Source of the DNA: a virus
Strand: one strand, 5' to 3'
DNA length: 50,385 bases
Virus record (IMG/VR): IMGVR_UViG_3300034071_001566
Span: 1 to 50,385 of that record
The translations under genes and the position numbers were made by a program. Within the stretch, counting starts at the first letter, position 1; each line of letters starts with the position of its first letter. The notes below the pieces were generated by a model. It did no database searches. It was given only the letters and a program-made list of their open reading frames with translations, and was not told where the DNA came from. Below are positions 42,426 through 49,319 of this stretch, piece after piece.

Positions 42426-42746
42426 ATGAGTTCAGCATCAAGACAGAATCAGTATTATTACCGATCAAAGGAAAGGATGAAGCATGATGAAGAATTCAGA
42501 AAAAGCTATAACGAAAAAAGAAGAAACCGTAAATCTACTCGTTTAAAGAGAAAGCTGGAAAATGTCGGTTTTGATATAAACAAGATCGATTCTGGCTTGT
42601 GTTGCTATATAGATTGCACAACGGTTTTGAGTAAATATAATAATGAATCCTGCTGTAGCAAACATCAAAGGATAGTTGTTAAGAATGGGTTTTATGAAGT
42701 TTTAGAAAAAGAGCGTTTTGTTAAACTTGAAAGTAGGGATTTATGA
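42426..42746 (+). CDS. Basic protein with LS(R/K)YN zinc motif
   Basis: 106 residues. Highly basic N-terminal half (EKRRNRKSTRLKRKLE), then CCYIDCTTVLSKYNNES-C-CSKH, the same zinc motif as in the 17691-18002 protein. Probably DNA- or RNA-binding. Confidence 0.55.
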   Translation: MSSASRQNQYYYRSKERMKHDEEFRKSYNEKRRNRKSTRLKRKLENVGFDINKIDSGLCCYIDCTTVLSKYNNESCCSKHQRIVVKNGFYEVLEKERFVKLESRDL

Positions 42747-42985
42747 CAAATTATGTTTATCCAAAAAATTGGCTTGAAACTGACCAATATCAATACTCTG
42801 TTATTCGTGAATACAGGGATAGTGGAGATTGGCAAATCTGGGCGTATTTTGGTACGAATAAGAGTGACTTTGTGAAATCTTATAAAAAATTAGAACATGC
42901 CCGGGCCTATTGTCATAAGTTGGCAATGGATCTATATTGGGAAAGGCAAATATATCGTAAACAGAAAGTTTGCGCGGGGGTGTGA
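42743..42985 (+). CDS. Unknown small protein
   Basis: 80 residues, ATGA overlap. Aromatic-rich (YQYSVIREYRDSGDWQIWAYFG), basic end. Confidence 0.45.
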   Translation: MTNYVYPKNWLETDQYQYSVIREYRDSGDWQIWAYFGTNKSDFVKSYKKLEHARAYCHKLAMDLYWERQIYRKQKVCAGV

Positions 42986-42988
42986 GTA

Positions 42989-43054
42989 ATGTTAATAAGT
43001 TTTATATTCGGATTATTCGGGGCTATCATAATAGCCCTGCTTATTGGAAGTTGA
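42989..43054 (+). CDS. 21-aa membrane peptide
   Basis: MLISFIFGLFGAIIIALLIGS is a single hydrophobic helix, preceded by GGGGGTGTGAG. Too short for certainty; the membrane character and the next gene's TM segment suggest a pair. Confidence 0.3.
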   Translation: MLISFIFGLFGAIIIALLIGS

Positions 43055-43061
43055 GGTAATA

Positions 43062-43193
43062 ATGAAAGTAATACTTGGTACCATTTTGGCTTTGTATGTT
43101 GCCATACATTTTTATACAAAGAAAGGTGTGGATAAATATAACAACTATGGCAGGCAGAAAAGGCATTATCACAAGCATTTAGAAAAGGATTAA
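43062..43193 (+). CDS. 43-aa membrane-anchored basic protein
   Basis: SD GAGGT. VILGTILALYVAIHFYT is an N-terminal membrane helix followed by a basic His/Lys-rich tail (GRQKRHYHKHLEKD). Type-I holin/spanin-like size, function unknown. Confidence 0.45.
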   Translation: MKVILGTILALYVAIHFYTKKGVDKYNNYGRQKRHYHKHLEKD

Positions 43194-43194
43194 T

Positions 43195-43476
43195 ATGATC
43201 CCGGAAAAGGAGAGGAGATTAGTTATGGCTATGGAATTGACTTTAGAGGAAATTGAATCTGGTATTGCTTTGGTGCGGGGTTTTGTTGAAGATATTGAAC
43301 ATACTCGTATTGGGTTGGTAATTACAAGTCATCCTGATTATTCGCAAATTTATGGTATTCTCGATAATTTGCGGGAATTGGTAAAAGAATATAGAACAGA
43401 TTTAGGTAATGAATATGGTCATACACATGATACTAGTGATTGGTTTGATATGACTATCAGACCTTTCGGGAAATGA
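43195..43476 (+). CDS. Unknown helical protein
   Basis: 93 residues (or 83 from ATG 43225, which has an SD GGAGAGGAG). LTLEEIESGIALVRGFVEDIEH is a strong amphipathic helix. No motif. Confidence 0.45.
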   Translation: MIPEKERRLVMAMELTLEEIESGIALVRGFVEDIEHTRIGLVITSHPDYSQIYGILDNLRELVKEYRTDLGNEYGHTHDTSDWFDMTIRPFGK

Positions 43477-43490
43477 TTGGAGATTAGATT

Positions 43491-43640
43491 ATGGACAAAA
43501 GTAAATACAGAGTTATAAAAATGGATGCGGTTAAGGTATATGAAGATATCGAAACTGGTGAATTCTTTTATGATCAATGCTTTGAATGTGACAAAATGTT
43601 GAATGAAGAAGAAGCTGCATTTGGTCATGATTGTGAGTAA
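43491..43640 (+). CDS. 49-aa protein with Cys knuckle
   Basis: SD TTGGAGA. FYDQCFECDKML and a final HDC give three Cys and a His, possibly a zinc site. Confidence 0.45.
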   Translation: MDKSKYRVIKMDAVKVYEDIETGEFFYDQCFECDKMLNEEEAAFGHDCE

Positions 43641-43675
43641 CAAAATAGGCCAATTTAACTAACTATTATCCCCAA

Positions 43676-43693
43676 TATTATTTATAAATAATA
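43676..43693. promoter_or_regulatory. 18-bp perfect AT palindrome
   Basis: TATTATTTATAAATAATA reads the same on both strands. It lies about 50 bp upstream of the 43740 gene; operator or A/T-rich promoter element. Confidence 0.4.
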
Positions 43694-43739
43694 CTAAGGA
43701 TAAATATATACATATCGATCGGAAGGTGACGAAAAAATA

Positions 43740-44012
43740 ATGACTAACCAGGTAGATGAAATGCAAAAGGAATTAACTCTTCTATCTTTAGAAATTCAGG
43801 AAATTGAATTTAAAATGGAAGAGCTATGTAAGGATTATGGGCGGAATGAAGGAGTGCTTTATTTCTTTGATAAAGTATTGAATAAAAAAACAATGATGTT
43901 CCTAGATCTGAAGATAAAGATAGAGAAAGCCCTAAGTCATCCTACTTACCGGGATGATATAGGAAAAGAAAACGGGGATAACATAGTGTCTTTGTTCAGA
44001 GATAAGGAATGA
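43740..44012 (+). CDS. Coiled-coil protein, last + gene of the AT-rich block
   Basis: 90 residues. VDEMQKELTLLSLEIQEIEFKMEELCKDY is a long heptad helix, then a second helix. Possible scaffold or antirestriction partner; no family. SD GGAAGGTG. Confidence 0.5.
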   Translation: MTNQVDEMQKELTLLSLEIQEIEFKMEELCKDYGRNEGVLYFFDKVLNKKTMMFLDLKIKIEKALSHPTYRDDIGKENGDNIVSLFRDKE

Positions 44013-44234
44013 TACCAGACCACCTTAATAGATAAAGGAATATTGTTAATGGAATAACCCTCTGATCCAATAACAGAATAGATCTGGAAAATACCCAAAA
44101 ACCTATAGAGTTAGTAAGTTCTATGTTCCACTTCTGTTGTTATATATTCTAATAGAAACCAGTTCATATCATGTACATATCATTCTCATACCATATGGAT
44201 ATCAATAATATATAGTTGATATATCACCAGAGAT

Positions 44235-44281
44235 AAGCCCAGGAATAGGCCTTAAAATAGCTTATTCTTGGGCTTTTTTTT
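44235..44281 (+). terminator. Terminator of the + AT-rich block
   Basis: AAGCCCAGGAATA and TATTCTTGGGCTT (one G-U) with a 15-nt loop and eight T. It separates the rightward genes from the leftward cassette array. Confidence 0.85.
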
Positions 44282-44736
44282 GTCTAAAATGCCCTAATAA
44301 ATAGATATAAATAGGCATAAATATAGTTAAAAGTTGATCAAAATGGTCAACAATTGGGTAAAATCCGGGTAAAAAGGCTCATAATTAGTAACGTCTGTCT
44401 ATCCCCTATAGATAATAGAGATATAACACCTTTCAACCCGGTTTGATCTATTTATTTATCTTATTATCCTTCTTATTGTGGTCTTTTATATGGCCTTCAA
44501 TAATCGGGGGTTAAATGTGTCTGTATACACACTGATAGATGGCTTGATTACATCCTTGTAATTTACTAAGACTGATCACTGAATAGATCCAGCCTTTGAT
44601 CGAGCCTTTGATCCCCCCTAAAAAAATTTGTCCCCAGCCATCTAGTAAATAAATATACATTTGTATAAACATATATAAATAAATAATCATAATTAGTAAT
44701 TGTATTAAAAATGTTGATAAAAACATATAAATAAAC

Positions 44737-44779
44737 GCGGGTGTACAAATGCAAATACATTTGGATTTGGACCACCCGC
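44737..44779. repeat. Two-part hairpin
   Basis: Outer stem GCGGGTG/CACCCGC encloses inner stem CAAATG/CATTTG with loop CAAATA. Read on the minus strand it is followed by T-rich sequence, so it may be a back-up terminator for the leftward array. Confidence 0.5.
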
Positions 44780-44841
44780 CCTTTATATGAATAGAGATTG
44801 AGAATTTGTACTAAATTGAGATTTGTATAGGTCTCCAAATA

Positions 44842-44882
44842 GGTGTTGTTCACGGTGCGCCTAGCACAAAGTGAACAACACC
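44842..44882 (+). repeat. R1: core-hairpin element (sense on +)
   Basis: Stem GGTGTTGTTCAC/GTGAACAACACC, a perfect 12 bp, around core GGTGCGCCTAGCACAAA. Opposite orientation to R2; together they bracket cassette A. Confidence 0.85.
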
Positions 44883-44883
44883 G

Positions 44884-44914
44884 AAAAAGGGGCTACGGCG
44901 TTTGCCGTAGCCCC
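44884..44914 (-). terminator. Terminator of cassette A
   Basis: On minus: GGGGCTACGGC, short loop, GCCGTAGCCCC then TTTTT. 11-bp perfect stem. Confidence 0.85.
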
Positions 44915-44938
44915 TTATCCAGTAACGCTTATGCGAGA

Positions 44939-45247
44939 TTACTTTTTGCGCTTAGCCTTGACGGGCTTAAGCGTTACGATCATCTCGCCATCAGTAGTCC
45001 AAAATACTGATGTCTCGCGTCCGCAGGCTTCGGAAGCCTTCGCGACACGGTTGCGCCAAGTGTTTTTGTGATTGACAAACTCATCATCTGATGGGTCACC
45101 TTGCGCTGGCTCGTACTTAAAGCCTTCGCCCAACACGGTTGGGTCAATCGCCTCAATCTCGTTTTTTAATACGAGATCCAAAACGCCTTGCCTACCCCGT
45201 TTAACCAAATTGGTTAGATCGGATAGGTTAATTTTACGGTCTGACAT
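44939..45247 (-). CDS. Cassette A protein, paralogue of cassette B protein
   Basis: 102 residues, SD AGGGGA. INLSDLTNLVKRGRQGVLDL, GFKYEPAQGDPSDDE and NTWRNRVAKASEA with a strand-rich end (ETSVFWTTDGEMIVTLK) and a basic tail. Most positions are shared with the B protein. No known domain; a basic tail plus helical head could bind nucleic acid. Confidence 0.75.
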   Translation of the reverse strand: MSDRKINLSDLTNLVKRGRQGVLDLVLKNEIEAIDPTVLGEGFKYEPAQGDPSDDEFVNHKNTWRNRVAKASEACGRETSVFWTTDGEMIVTLKPVKAKRKK

Positions 45248-45267
45248 TGTATCCCCTTTTGTTTATG

Positions 45268-45328
45268 CGCCAACGGGATGTTGGCGACATCAATCACTAT
45301 ATCAAACACAATATGAGACCGTACTCAA
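45268..45328 (-). promoter_or_regulatory. Promoter A with 5'-leader hairpin
   Basis: On minus: TTGAGT (45328-45323), 21 nt, TATAGT (45301-45296), then leader stem CGCCAAC/GTTGGCG (45286-45268) before the SD. Confidence 0.65.
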
Positions 45329-45354
45329 TTCGAATAGGCCTTGCGACCCTTATG

Positions 45355-45396
45355 GCGGTTGTGCAACTTGTGCTAGGCGCACCGTTGCACCACCGC
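45355..45396 (-). repeat. R2: core-hairpin element
   Basis: 13-bp stem with one mismatch (+ strand GCGGTTGTGCAAC and GTTGCACCACCGC) around TTGTGCTAGGCGCACC. Core ends 39 nt from the promoter A box. Confidence 0.85.
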
Positions 45397-45453
45397 GTAT
45401 CTTGAGAGATTAGAAATTTGTATTAAAAATATACGACATGAGCTCTCACTCCG

Positions 45454-45494
45454 GCTGTTGTTCACGGTGCGCCTAGCACAAAGTGAACAACAGC
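45454..45494 (+). repeat. R3: core-hairpin element (sense on +)
   Basis: Stem GCTGTTGTTCAC/GTGAACAACAGC, perfect 12 bp. Differs from R1 by a compensated G-C to C-G change. Brackets cassette B with R4. Confidence 0.85.
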
Positions 45495-45501
45495 GAATAA
45501 A

Positions 45502-45525
45502 GGGCTACGGCGTATGCCGTAGCCC
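45502..45525 (-). terminator. Terminator of cassette B
   Basis: GGGCTACGGC/GCCGTAGCCC, nearly the same as terminator A but with a weak U-tract (CTTTATTC). Confidence 0.75.
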
Positions 45526-45554
45526 TTGTATCCTTGTAGTTGTGGGAGATACAA

Positions 45555-45857
45555 CTACTTGCGCTTGCCCTTGACTTTCTTAGCCTTGAGCGTCACGACC
45601 ATTTCACCCTCGGTAGTCCACAACACGCTTGTTTCGCGCTGTACCGCATCGCTTGCTTTCGCAACACGATTACGCCAAGTGTTCTTATGGTTGAGGAAGT
45701 CATCGTCACTCGGGTCGCCCTGAGCGTCAGGGTAAATGAACCCTGCCCCGACTTCGTTCGGGTCAATTGCTTCTATCTCAGCCTGTAGTTGTAGGTCAAC
45801 TACACCCTGCCTGCCACGCTTGACCAAGTTGGTCAAGTCTGCCAAGTTTACTTTCAT
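45555..45857 (-). CDS. Cassette B protein, paralogue of cassette A protein
   Basis: 100 residues from the second Met (SD GGAGAT; the upstream ATG at 45869 lies in that SD). VNLADLTNLVKRGRQGVVDL, YPDAQGDPSDDDFLNHKNTWRNRVAKAS and RETSVLWTTEGEMVVTLK parallel the A protein. Lys-rich end KAKKVKGKRK. Tandem duplication product; function unknown. Confidence 0.75.
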   Translation of the reverse strand: MKVNLADLTNLVKRGRQGVVDLQLQAEIEAIDPNEVGAGFIYPDAQGDPSDDDFLNHKNTWRNRVAKASDAVQRETSVLWTTEGEMVVTLKAKKVKGKRK

Positions 45858-45878
45858 AGGTATCTCCATTCACTATTG

Positions 45879-45939
45879 CGCCAACGGTATTGTTGGCGAC
45901 ACAATTACTATATCCAATGGCATGAGAATATGTATTCAA
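45879..45939 (-). promoter_or_regulatory. Promoter B with 5'-leader hairpin
   Basis: TTGAAT (45939-45934), 21 nt, TATAGT (45912-45907), then leader stem CGCCAAC/GTTGGCG (45898-45879). Confidence 0.7.
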
Positions 45940-45965
45940 TATATTTATATCTTTACATCCAATCA

Positions 45966-46007
45966 GCGGTTGTACAACTTGTGCTAGGCGCACCGTCGCC
46001 CCACCGC
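45966..46007 (-). repeat. R4: core-hairpin element
   Basis: + strand arms GCGGTTGTACAAC and GTCGCCCCACCGC. On the minus-strand RNA two changes become G-U pairs and two are mismatches. No second box is seen beyond it. Confidence 0.75.
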
Positions 46008-46031
46008 CAAATGGTGATCGGAGTTCAGGGC

Positions 46032-46066
46032 AAAAAAAAACCCCCCAAGCCCGAAGGCTTGAGGGG
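46032..46066 (-). terminator. Terminator of cassette C
   Basis: Minus strand: CCCCTCAAGCC, TTCG loop, GGCTTGGGGGG, then nine T. Confidence 0.9.
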
Positions 46067-46084
46067 CTCGCTGGAGAAGCGATC

Positions 46085-46393
46085 TTATGGATATATCTTA
46101 CGGGGCTTCCCAATGGTTAGCACCGCAACTACTTGCCCACTCTTTATATCGGGCAGGATATCCTGGGTAGGGGCGAAGTTTATTGACAACCGCTTACCTT
46201 GACTAGCAACGGTAATACGGGCACGAAGCTTCTGCCGTTCGTTTTGGGTATTTTTCACTGGGCGTTCAGTAACGACAACGGCAGTGGTCTGTGTAACCGC
46301 TTTAGTGCATTTTTTCAGATAAGGGTCTGCTAACCGTTTTCTTTTCATAATGCTCTCCAATGTTTCTACTGATCCAGGCTTTACTTTTTTCAT
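46085..46393 (-). CDS. Cassette C basic protein, unknown
   Basis: 102 residues, SD AAGGAGA. Basic (MKRKRLADPYLKKCTK); strands RITVASQGKRLSINFAP and KSGQVVAVLTIGK suggest a small barrel. No family recognised. Confidence 0.65.
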   Translation of the reverse strand: MKKVKPGSVETLESIMKRKRLADPYLKKCTKAVTQTTAVVVTERPVKNTQNERQKLRARITVASQGKRLSINFAPTQDILPDIKSGQVVAVLTIGKPRKIYP

Positions 46394-46403
46394 GGCTTCT
46401 CCT

Positions 46404-46470
46404 TATCAGCGGGGTAGGGTAATCGCTGATAGATATAACCTTACAATATGAGATGAGAATATGTATTCAA
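46404..46470 (-). promoter_or_regulatory. Promoter C with 5'-leader hairpin
   Basis: TTGAAT (46470-46465), 21 nt, TAAGGT (46443-46438), then leader stem TATCAGCG/CGCTGATA (46431-46404). Confidence 0.75.
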
Positions 46471-46499
46471 TATGCTTGTGAGCTGTACGCCTTTCTGCT

Positions 46500-46535
46500 G
46501 GAGTGCAACTTGTGCTAGGCGCACCGTTGCCCCAC
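46500..46535 (-). repeat. R5: core-hairpin element
   Basis: + strand arms GGAGTGCAAC and GTTGCCCCAC; core TTGTGCTAGGCGCACC. Minus-strand folding gains a G-U pair. 39 nt from promoter C. Confidence 0.75.
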
Positions 46536-46613
46536 CGCCATTCAGCGTGTGAGATGTGAATGTGTACGAAATATATAGGTACATCATGTGCTGAAAGGCT
46601 GGTGTTGGGCATG

Positions 46614-46647
46614 AAAAAACCCCCTCGCACCCGAAGGCACGAGGGGG
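46614..46647 (-). terminator. Terminator of cassette D
   Basis: CCCCCTCG/CGAGGGGG stem with a CGAA-containing loop, then six T on minus. Confidence 0.85.
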
Positions 46648-46652
46648 AAGTT

Positions 46653-46892
46653 TCATACTGCTTTCTCAAGGTAGCAGTCACCGTGTACTGTCCAGCGGAC
46701 AGATACTGGCTTGATAGCGGGGTGAGTGCGTATCTGGTGCTCAACACTCCGCTTGTATTTACGGCACTCTTCACCGTCTTGCTGGAATATCTCACGGGGT
46801 ATCTTGAGAGCCTCAATGATTACCCCGTCAGTCTTGGGTATCCGTAGGTCTGCTACGGCGTGCAGGATCTCTTCCAGTAATTGCGGGCTCAT
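46653..46892 (-). CDS. Cassette D second protein, unknown
   Basis: 79 residues, start overlapping the D1 stop (TAATG). LLEEILHAVADLRIPKTDGVII helix, then ECRKYKRSVEHQIRTHPA. Only cassettes D and I hold two genes. Confidence 0.6.
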   Translation of the reverse strand: MSPQLLEEILHAVADLRIPKTDGVIIEALKIPREIFQQDGEECRKYKRSVEHQIRTHPAIKPVSVRWTVHGDCYLEKAV

Positions 46893-47134
46893 TAGTTCTC
46901 ATCACTCTCATCATCAGCAAACATTGCATCCCAACACTCAGGGTGAGTGCCTGAGATCATCTGCTCGCGAATGTCTGCCGACAATGTTGGGAAGGCATAC
47001 TGGATTAGTTCGCCATTCTCAACCCGCTGTTTACCAGCGAAGTATTCTGAGGCGGACATTGTAACCTTCCCCATCTGTCCGCAATGATGGCAGGTCTCGG
47101 TAAGCACCGTTACCATATCTACGCTTATTGACAT
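46892..47134 (-). CDS. Cassette D first protein, CxxC zinc-type
   Basis: 80 residues from the ATG after SD GGAGA. TETCHHCGQMGKVTM, then GELIQYAFPTLSADIREQMISG and PECWDAMF. The order CxxCG, IQ-A-P-LS, RE-x-ISG, CWD recurs in short actinobacterial and actinophage proteins; zinc binding is likely. Role unknown. Confidence 0.7.
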   Translation of the reverse strand: MSISVDMVTVLTETCHHCGQMGKVTMSASEYFAGKQRVENGELIQYAFPTLSADIREQMISGTHPECWDAMFADDESDEN

Positions 47135-47143
47135 TGTATCTCC

Positions 47144-47214
47144 ATTCTGTCGTGTCAAGCGGGAATGCTTTGACAGAATGAACCTTACCGAATGAGATGA
47201 GAATATGTATTCAA
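47144..47214 (-). promoter_or_regulatory. Promoter D with 5'-leader hairpin
   Basis: TTGAAT (47214-47209), 21 nt, TAAGGT (47187-47182), then leader stem ATTCTGTC/GACAGAAT (47179-47144). Confidence 0.75.
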
Positions 47215-47240
47215 TATGTTTGTGAGCTGTAAGCCTTGTC

Positions 47241-47282
47241 GCTGGAGTGCAACTTGTGCTAGGCGCACTGTCGCCCACCAGC
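47241..47282 (-). repeat. R6: core-hairpin element
   Basis: + strand arms GCTGGAGTGCAAC and GTCGCCCACCAGC; core variant TTGTGCTAGGCGCACT. Confidence 0.8.
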
Positions 47283-47348
47283 AGAATGTGAAGAGAATTT
47301 TTATATGCATTAAATATTGAGAAATGCTCAGCACAGTCCGGTCGGGGT

Positions 47349-47375
47349 TCTCCCCCCGCCCGAAGGCGAGGGGAG
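47349..47375 (-). terminator. GC-rich hairpin after cassette E (no U-tract)
   Basis: Minus: CTCCCCTCGCC, TTCG, GGCGGGGGGAG, followed by AACCCC rather than T. It may work as a stability hairpin rather than a terminator. Confidence 0.6.
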
Positions 47376-47390
47376 AGTTGGAAGGAACGA

Positions 47391-47645
47391 TCACTCTACG
47401 AAGTAATCCAATTCCTCAATTGAGCCTTGAACATCTGTGAACAACTGCTCAATGTCGCTCAACTTGTCCTGCAAGTCACCGATGAACTCTTTACGCAAGG
47501 CAACCTTCATGTCCAACAAGATGCTGAGCATCTGGGCATCCATCTCGCTTTGGCTAATGAAGTTGTTTTTCAGTTGCTTGGCAACTTTAACAACTGAATC
47601 GTAGGCGACTGTAAGTGCCCCTGGAAGTTCTGTTCTGTATGTCAT
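47391..47645 (-). CDS. Cassette E helical protein, unknown
   Basis: 84 residues, SD AAGGAGA. All-helical with heptads (MDAQMLSILLDMKVALRKEF, LQDKLSDIEQLFTDV). Likely oligomeric. Confidence 0.65.
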   Translation of the reverse strand: MTYRTELPGALTVAYDSVVKVAKQLKNNFISQSEMDAQMLSILLDMKVALRKEFIGDLQDKLSDIEQLFTDVQGSIEELDYFVE

Positions 47646-47656
47646 TGCTATCTCCT

Positions 47657-47724
47657 TGTCAAGGGGGAATGGGTTGTCCTTGACATCTCTTACATTACCC
47701 GATGAGGTGAGAATGTGTATTCAA
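47657..47724 (-). promoter_or_regulatory. Promoter E with 5'-leader hairpin
   Basis: TTGAAT (47724-47719), 21 nt, TAATGT (47697-47692), then perfect leader stem TGTCAAGG/CCTTGACA (47685-47657). Confidence 0.75.
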
Positions 47725-47753
47725 TGTGAGAACATGCCATACGCCTTCCTGCT

Positions 47754-47789
47754 GGAGTGCAACTTGTGCTAAGCGCACCGTTGCCCACC
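47754..47789 (-). repeat. R7: core-hairpin element
   Basis: Arms GGAGTGCAAC and GTTGCCCACC (+ strand), core variant TTGTGCTAAGCGCACC. Flanked outward by TTCAGCA ... TGCTGAA and CACCA ... TGGTG pairs. Confidence 0.75.
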
Positions 47790-47864
47790 ACCGTTCAGCA
47801 TGTGAGGTGTGAATGTGTATGAAATATATGGGCATAGTATGTGCTGAAACGCTGGTGTTGGGAC

Positions 47865-47900
47865 AAAAAAAATCCCCCCAAGCCTTTCGGCTTGAGGGGA
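47865..47900 (-). terminator. Terminator of cassette F
   Basis: TCCCCTCAAGCC, GAAA-type loop, GGCTTGGGGGGA, then eight T on minus. Confidence 0.9.
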
Positions 47901-47913
47901 CTGGGAGTGGAAG

Positions 47914-48099
47914 TTACTTGCCTTGCTCGGCAATCTTGCGCTCGTAGGACTTGAGCATGACTGCCAGTCCGTTCATTGCGCTTGCGTTGCCTTGCTGAGT
48001 AGCACGGTTCAGCGCTGTTGCGAGAACCATGAATTGTTCCTCAAGCGTCATTTTCGTCACGGGGTGACTAACGCGCAAGGGTTGTTCTGTTCGTTTCAT
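47914..48099 (-). CDS. Cassette F small helical protein
   Basis: 61 residues, SD AGGGAGA. LEEQFMVLATALNRATQQGNASAMNGLAVMLKSYERKI is a helical hairpin with an Ala-rich turn. Unknown. Confidence 0.6.
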   Translation of the reverse strand: MKRTEQPLRVSHPVTKMTLEEQFMVLATALNRATQQGNASAMNGLAVMLKSYERKIAEQGK

Positions 48100-48109
48100 T
48101 GTTTCTCCC

Positions 48110-48177
48110 TGCCAGCGGGGTTAGGAGTATCGCTGACAGAATGAACATTACAGGATGAGAGAGGAATATGTATTCAA
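48110..48177 (-). promoter_or_regulatory. Promoter F with 5'-leader hairpin
   Basis: TTGAAT (48177-48172), 21 nt, TAATGT (48150-48145), then leader stem TGTCAGCG/CGCTGGCA (48138-48110). Confidence 0.75.
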
Positions 48178-48206
48178 TGTAGGGATACCCTGTAAGCCTT
48201 TCCGCT

Positions 48207-48242
48207 GGAGTGCAACTTGTGCTAAGCGCACCGTTGCCCACC
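48207..48242 (-). repeat. R8: core-hairpin element
   Basis: Same arms and core as R7; flanking outer pair here is CCATTCAT/ATGAATGG instead of TTCAGCA/TGCTGAA. Confidence 0.75.
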
Positions 48243-48314
48243 ATTCATCTTGTGTAGCAAGAATGTATTAAACAAGGAACATTTGGCTGCACAGTATGAA
48301 TGGAGTTCGGGCAC

Positions 48315-48347
48315 AAAAAAATCCCCCAAGCCCGAAGGCTTGGGGGA
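48315..48347 (-). terminator. Terminator of cassette G
   Basis: TCCCCCAAGCC, TTCG, GGCTTGGGGGA, then seven T on minus. Confidence 0.9.
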
Positions 48348-48359
48348 CTGGATTGCTTG

Positions 48360-48698
48360 TCAATCGTTGTATATCTTGTAGCGGTCTTGCTCTTTCTCAA
48401 GACTATGAAGCCTCTTGAGAACATCTTGCCTTACGGCTGTGAACAATTCCAACTCTTTATCAGCACGGAGTGCCTGACAGCGCAGGCGTGACCACACCCG
48501 TGCGTTCATTACATCCTTGCTGTGAAAGATACCGATTACATCGCCAACCTTATCCATGAAGTTGTCATACTCATGGTGAAAGACGACATAACTAGGCTCT
48601 GAGTCATGCTGTCTAGGAACAGTATGTATCTCAAAGTAATTCCCATCGGTACAGAGGCTCTGTACCGTACCGCTACCATTTACTTCCCAATGTTGCAT
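48360..48698 (-). CDS. Cassette G protein, unknown
   Basis: 112 residues, SD AGAGAGG. Beta-rich first half (WEVNGSGTVQSLC, YVVFHHEYDNFMDKVGDVIG) and a charged helical end (LKRLHSLEKEQDRYK). No family recognised. Confidence 0.65.
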   Translation of the reverse strand: MQHWEVNGSGTVQSLCTDGNYFEIHTVPRQHDSEPSYVVFHHEYDNFMDKVGDVIGIFHSKDVMNARVWSRLRCQALRADKELELFTAVRQDVLKRLHSLEKEQDRYKIYND

Positions 48699-48709
48699 TG
48701 GTTCCTCTC

Positions 48710-48771
48710 TGTCTTGGCGGGTTGCCTTGACAACAACTACCTTACAGAATGAGAAGGAAATGTGTATTCAA
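48710..48771 (-). promoter_or_regulatory. Promoter G with 5'-leader hairpin
   Basis: TTGAAT (48771-48766), 21 nt, TAAGGT (48744-48739), then leader hairpin TGTCAAGGC/GCCAAGACA with mismatches (48732-48710). Confidence 0.7.
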
Positions 48772-48800
48772 TATGATAATACGTTGTAAGCCTTATCATT

Positions 48801-48836
48801 GGAGTGCAACTTGTGCTAAGCGCACCGTTGCCCACC
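48801..48836 (-). repeat. R9: core-hairpin element
   Basis: Same arms and core as R7. On minus, GTTGCCC..CACCA (48911-48897) can alternatively pair with TGGTGGGCAAC of the element. Confidence 0.75.
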
Positions 48837-48913
48837 ACCGTTCAGCATGTGAGGTGTGAATGTGTATGAAACATACGGGTACATCATGTGCTGAAAGATT
48901 GGTGTTGGGGCAA

Positions 48914-48950
48914 CAAAAAAACCCCAAGCCTCGGGGGTGAGGCTTGGGGT
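48914..48950 (-). terminator. Terminator of cassette H
   Basis: ACCCCAAGCCTC/GAGGCTTGGGGT, 12-bp stem, T-run on minus. Confidence 0.9.
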
Positions 48951-48964
48951 CTATTTGCTGGGGA

Positions 48965-49216
48965 TTATTGCTTGGAGCCGAATATATCCTCAAAGGTGAG
49001 GGGTTCAGCGCCCGCCCTCATCATCTCCGCTTGGCTCTGTAAGCAGAGTTCGGCAACCAAATCCCTTTGCTTGTACAGGTCAAGGATTTGGTAGTGCTGA
49101 TCTTCGAGGCGTGTCTTGTACTCTTGCTTCGCCTCTACTCGCCCGATTGCCCAGCCGATCACGACACACGCGGTGCCGAACACGAATAGGCAAAGAGCCA
49201 TTGTGTATTCGTTCAT
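48965..49216 (-). CDS. Cassette H membrane-anchored coiled-coil protein
   Basis: 83 residues from ATG 49216 (SD GGGAGA). MALCLFVFGTACVVIGWAIG is an N-terminal membrane helix, followed by RVEAKQEYKTRLEDQHYQIL coiled coil. Rz-like layout, so a spanin i-type role is possible, but there is no partner lipoprotein. Confidence 0.65.
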   Translation of the reverse strand: MNEYTMALCLFVFGTACVVIGWAIGRVEAKQEYKTRLEDQHYQILDLYKQRDLVAELCLQSQAEMMRAGAEPLTFEDIFGSKQ

Positions 49217-49227
49217 GTCTCCCTCTC

Positions 49228-49290
49228 TGTCAGGGCGGGATCGCCTTGACACAATGAACATTATCAAATGAGAGCCAAATGTGTATTCAA
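49228..49290 (-). promoter_or_regulatory. Promoter H with 5'-leader hairpin
   Basis: TTGAAT (49290-49285), 21 nt, TAATGT (49263-49258), then leader stem TGTCAAGGCG/CGCCCTGACA (49251-49228). Confidence 0.75.
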
Positions 49291-49319
49291 TATGGAATCA
49301 TGCTGCAAGCCTTATTGTT

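Larger units (their letters stand above)
44013..44841. other. Noncoding convergence region
   Basis: About 830 bases with no supportable gene. It contains the terminator at 44235-44281, many short AT tracts (ATAAATAGATATAAATAGG, AACATATATAAATAAATAA), a hairpin at 44737-44779, and the AATTTGTACTAAATTG stretch resembling the one before R3. Open frames here are low-complexity and lack Shine-Dalgarno sites. Confidence 0.5.

Noticed and set aside
44511-44853. Minus-strand ORFs in the convergence region
   Set aside because: Composed of Tyr/Ile/Leu/Met-rich translation of AT tracts, without Shine-Dalgarno sites.
46406-46816. Minus-strand ORFs running through R5 and promoter C or D
   Set aside because: They translate the conserved R/promoter region, recur only because that DNA is repeated, and lack start signals.
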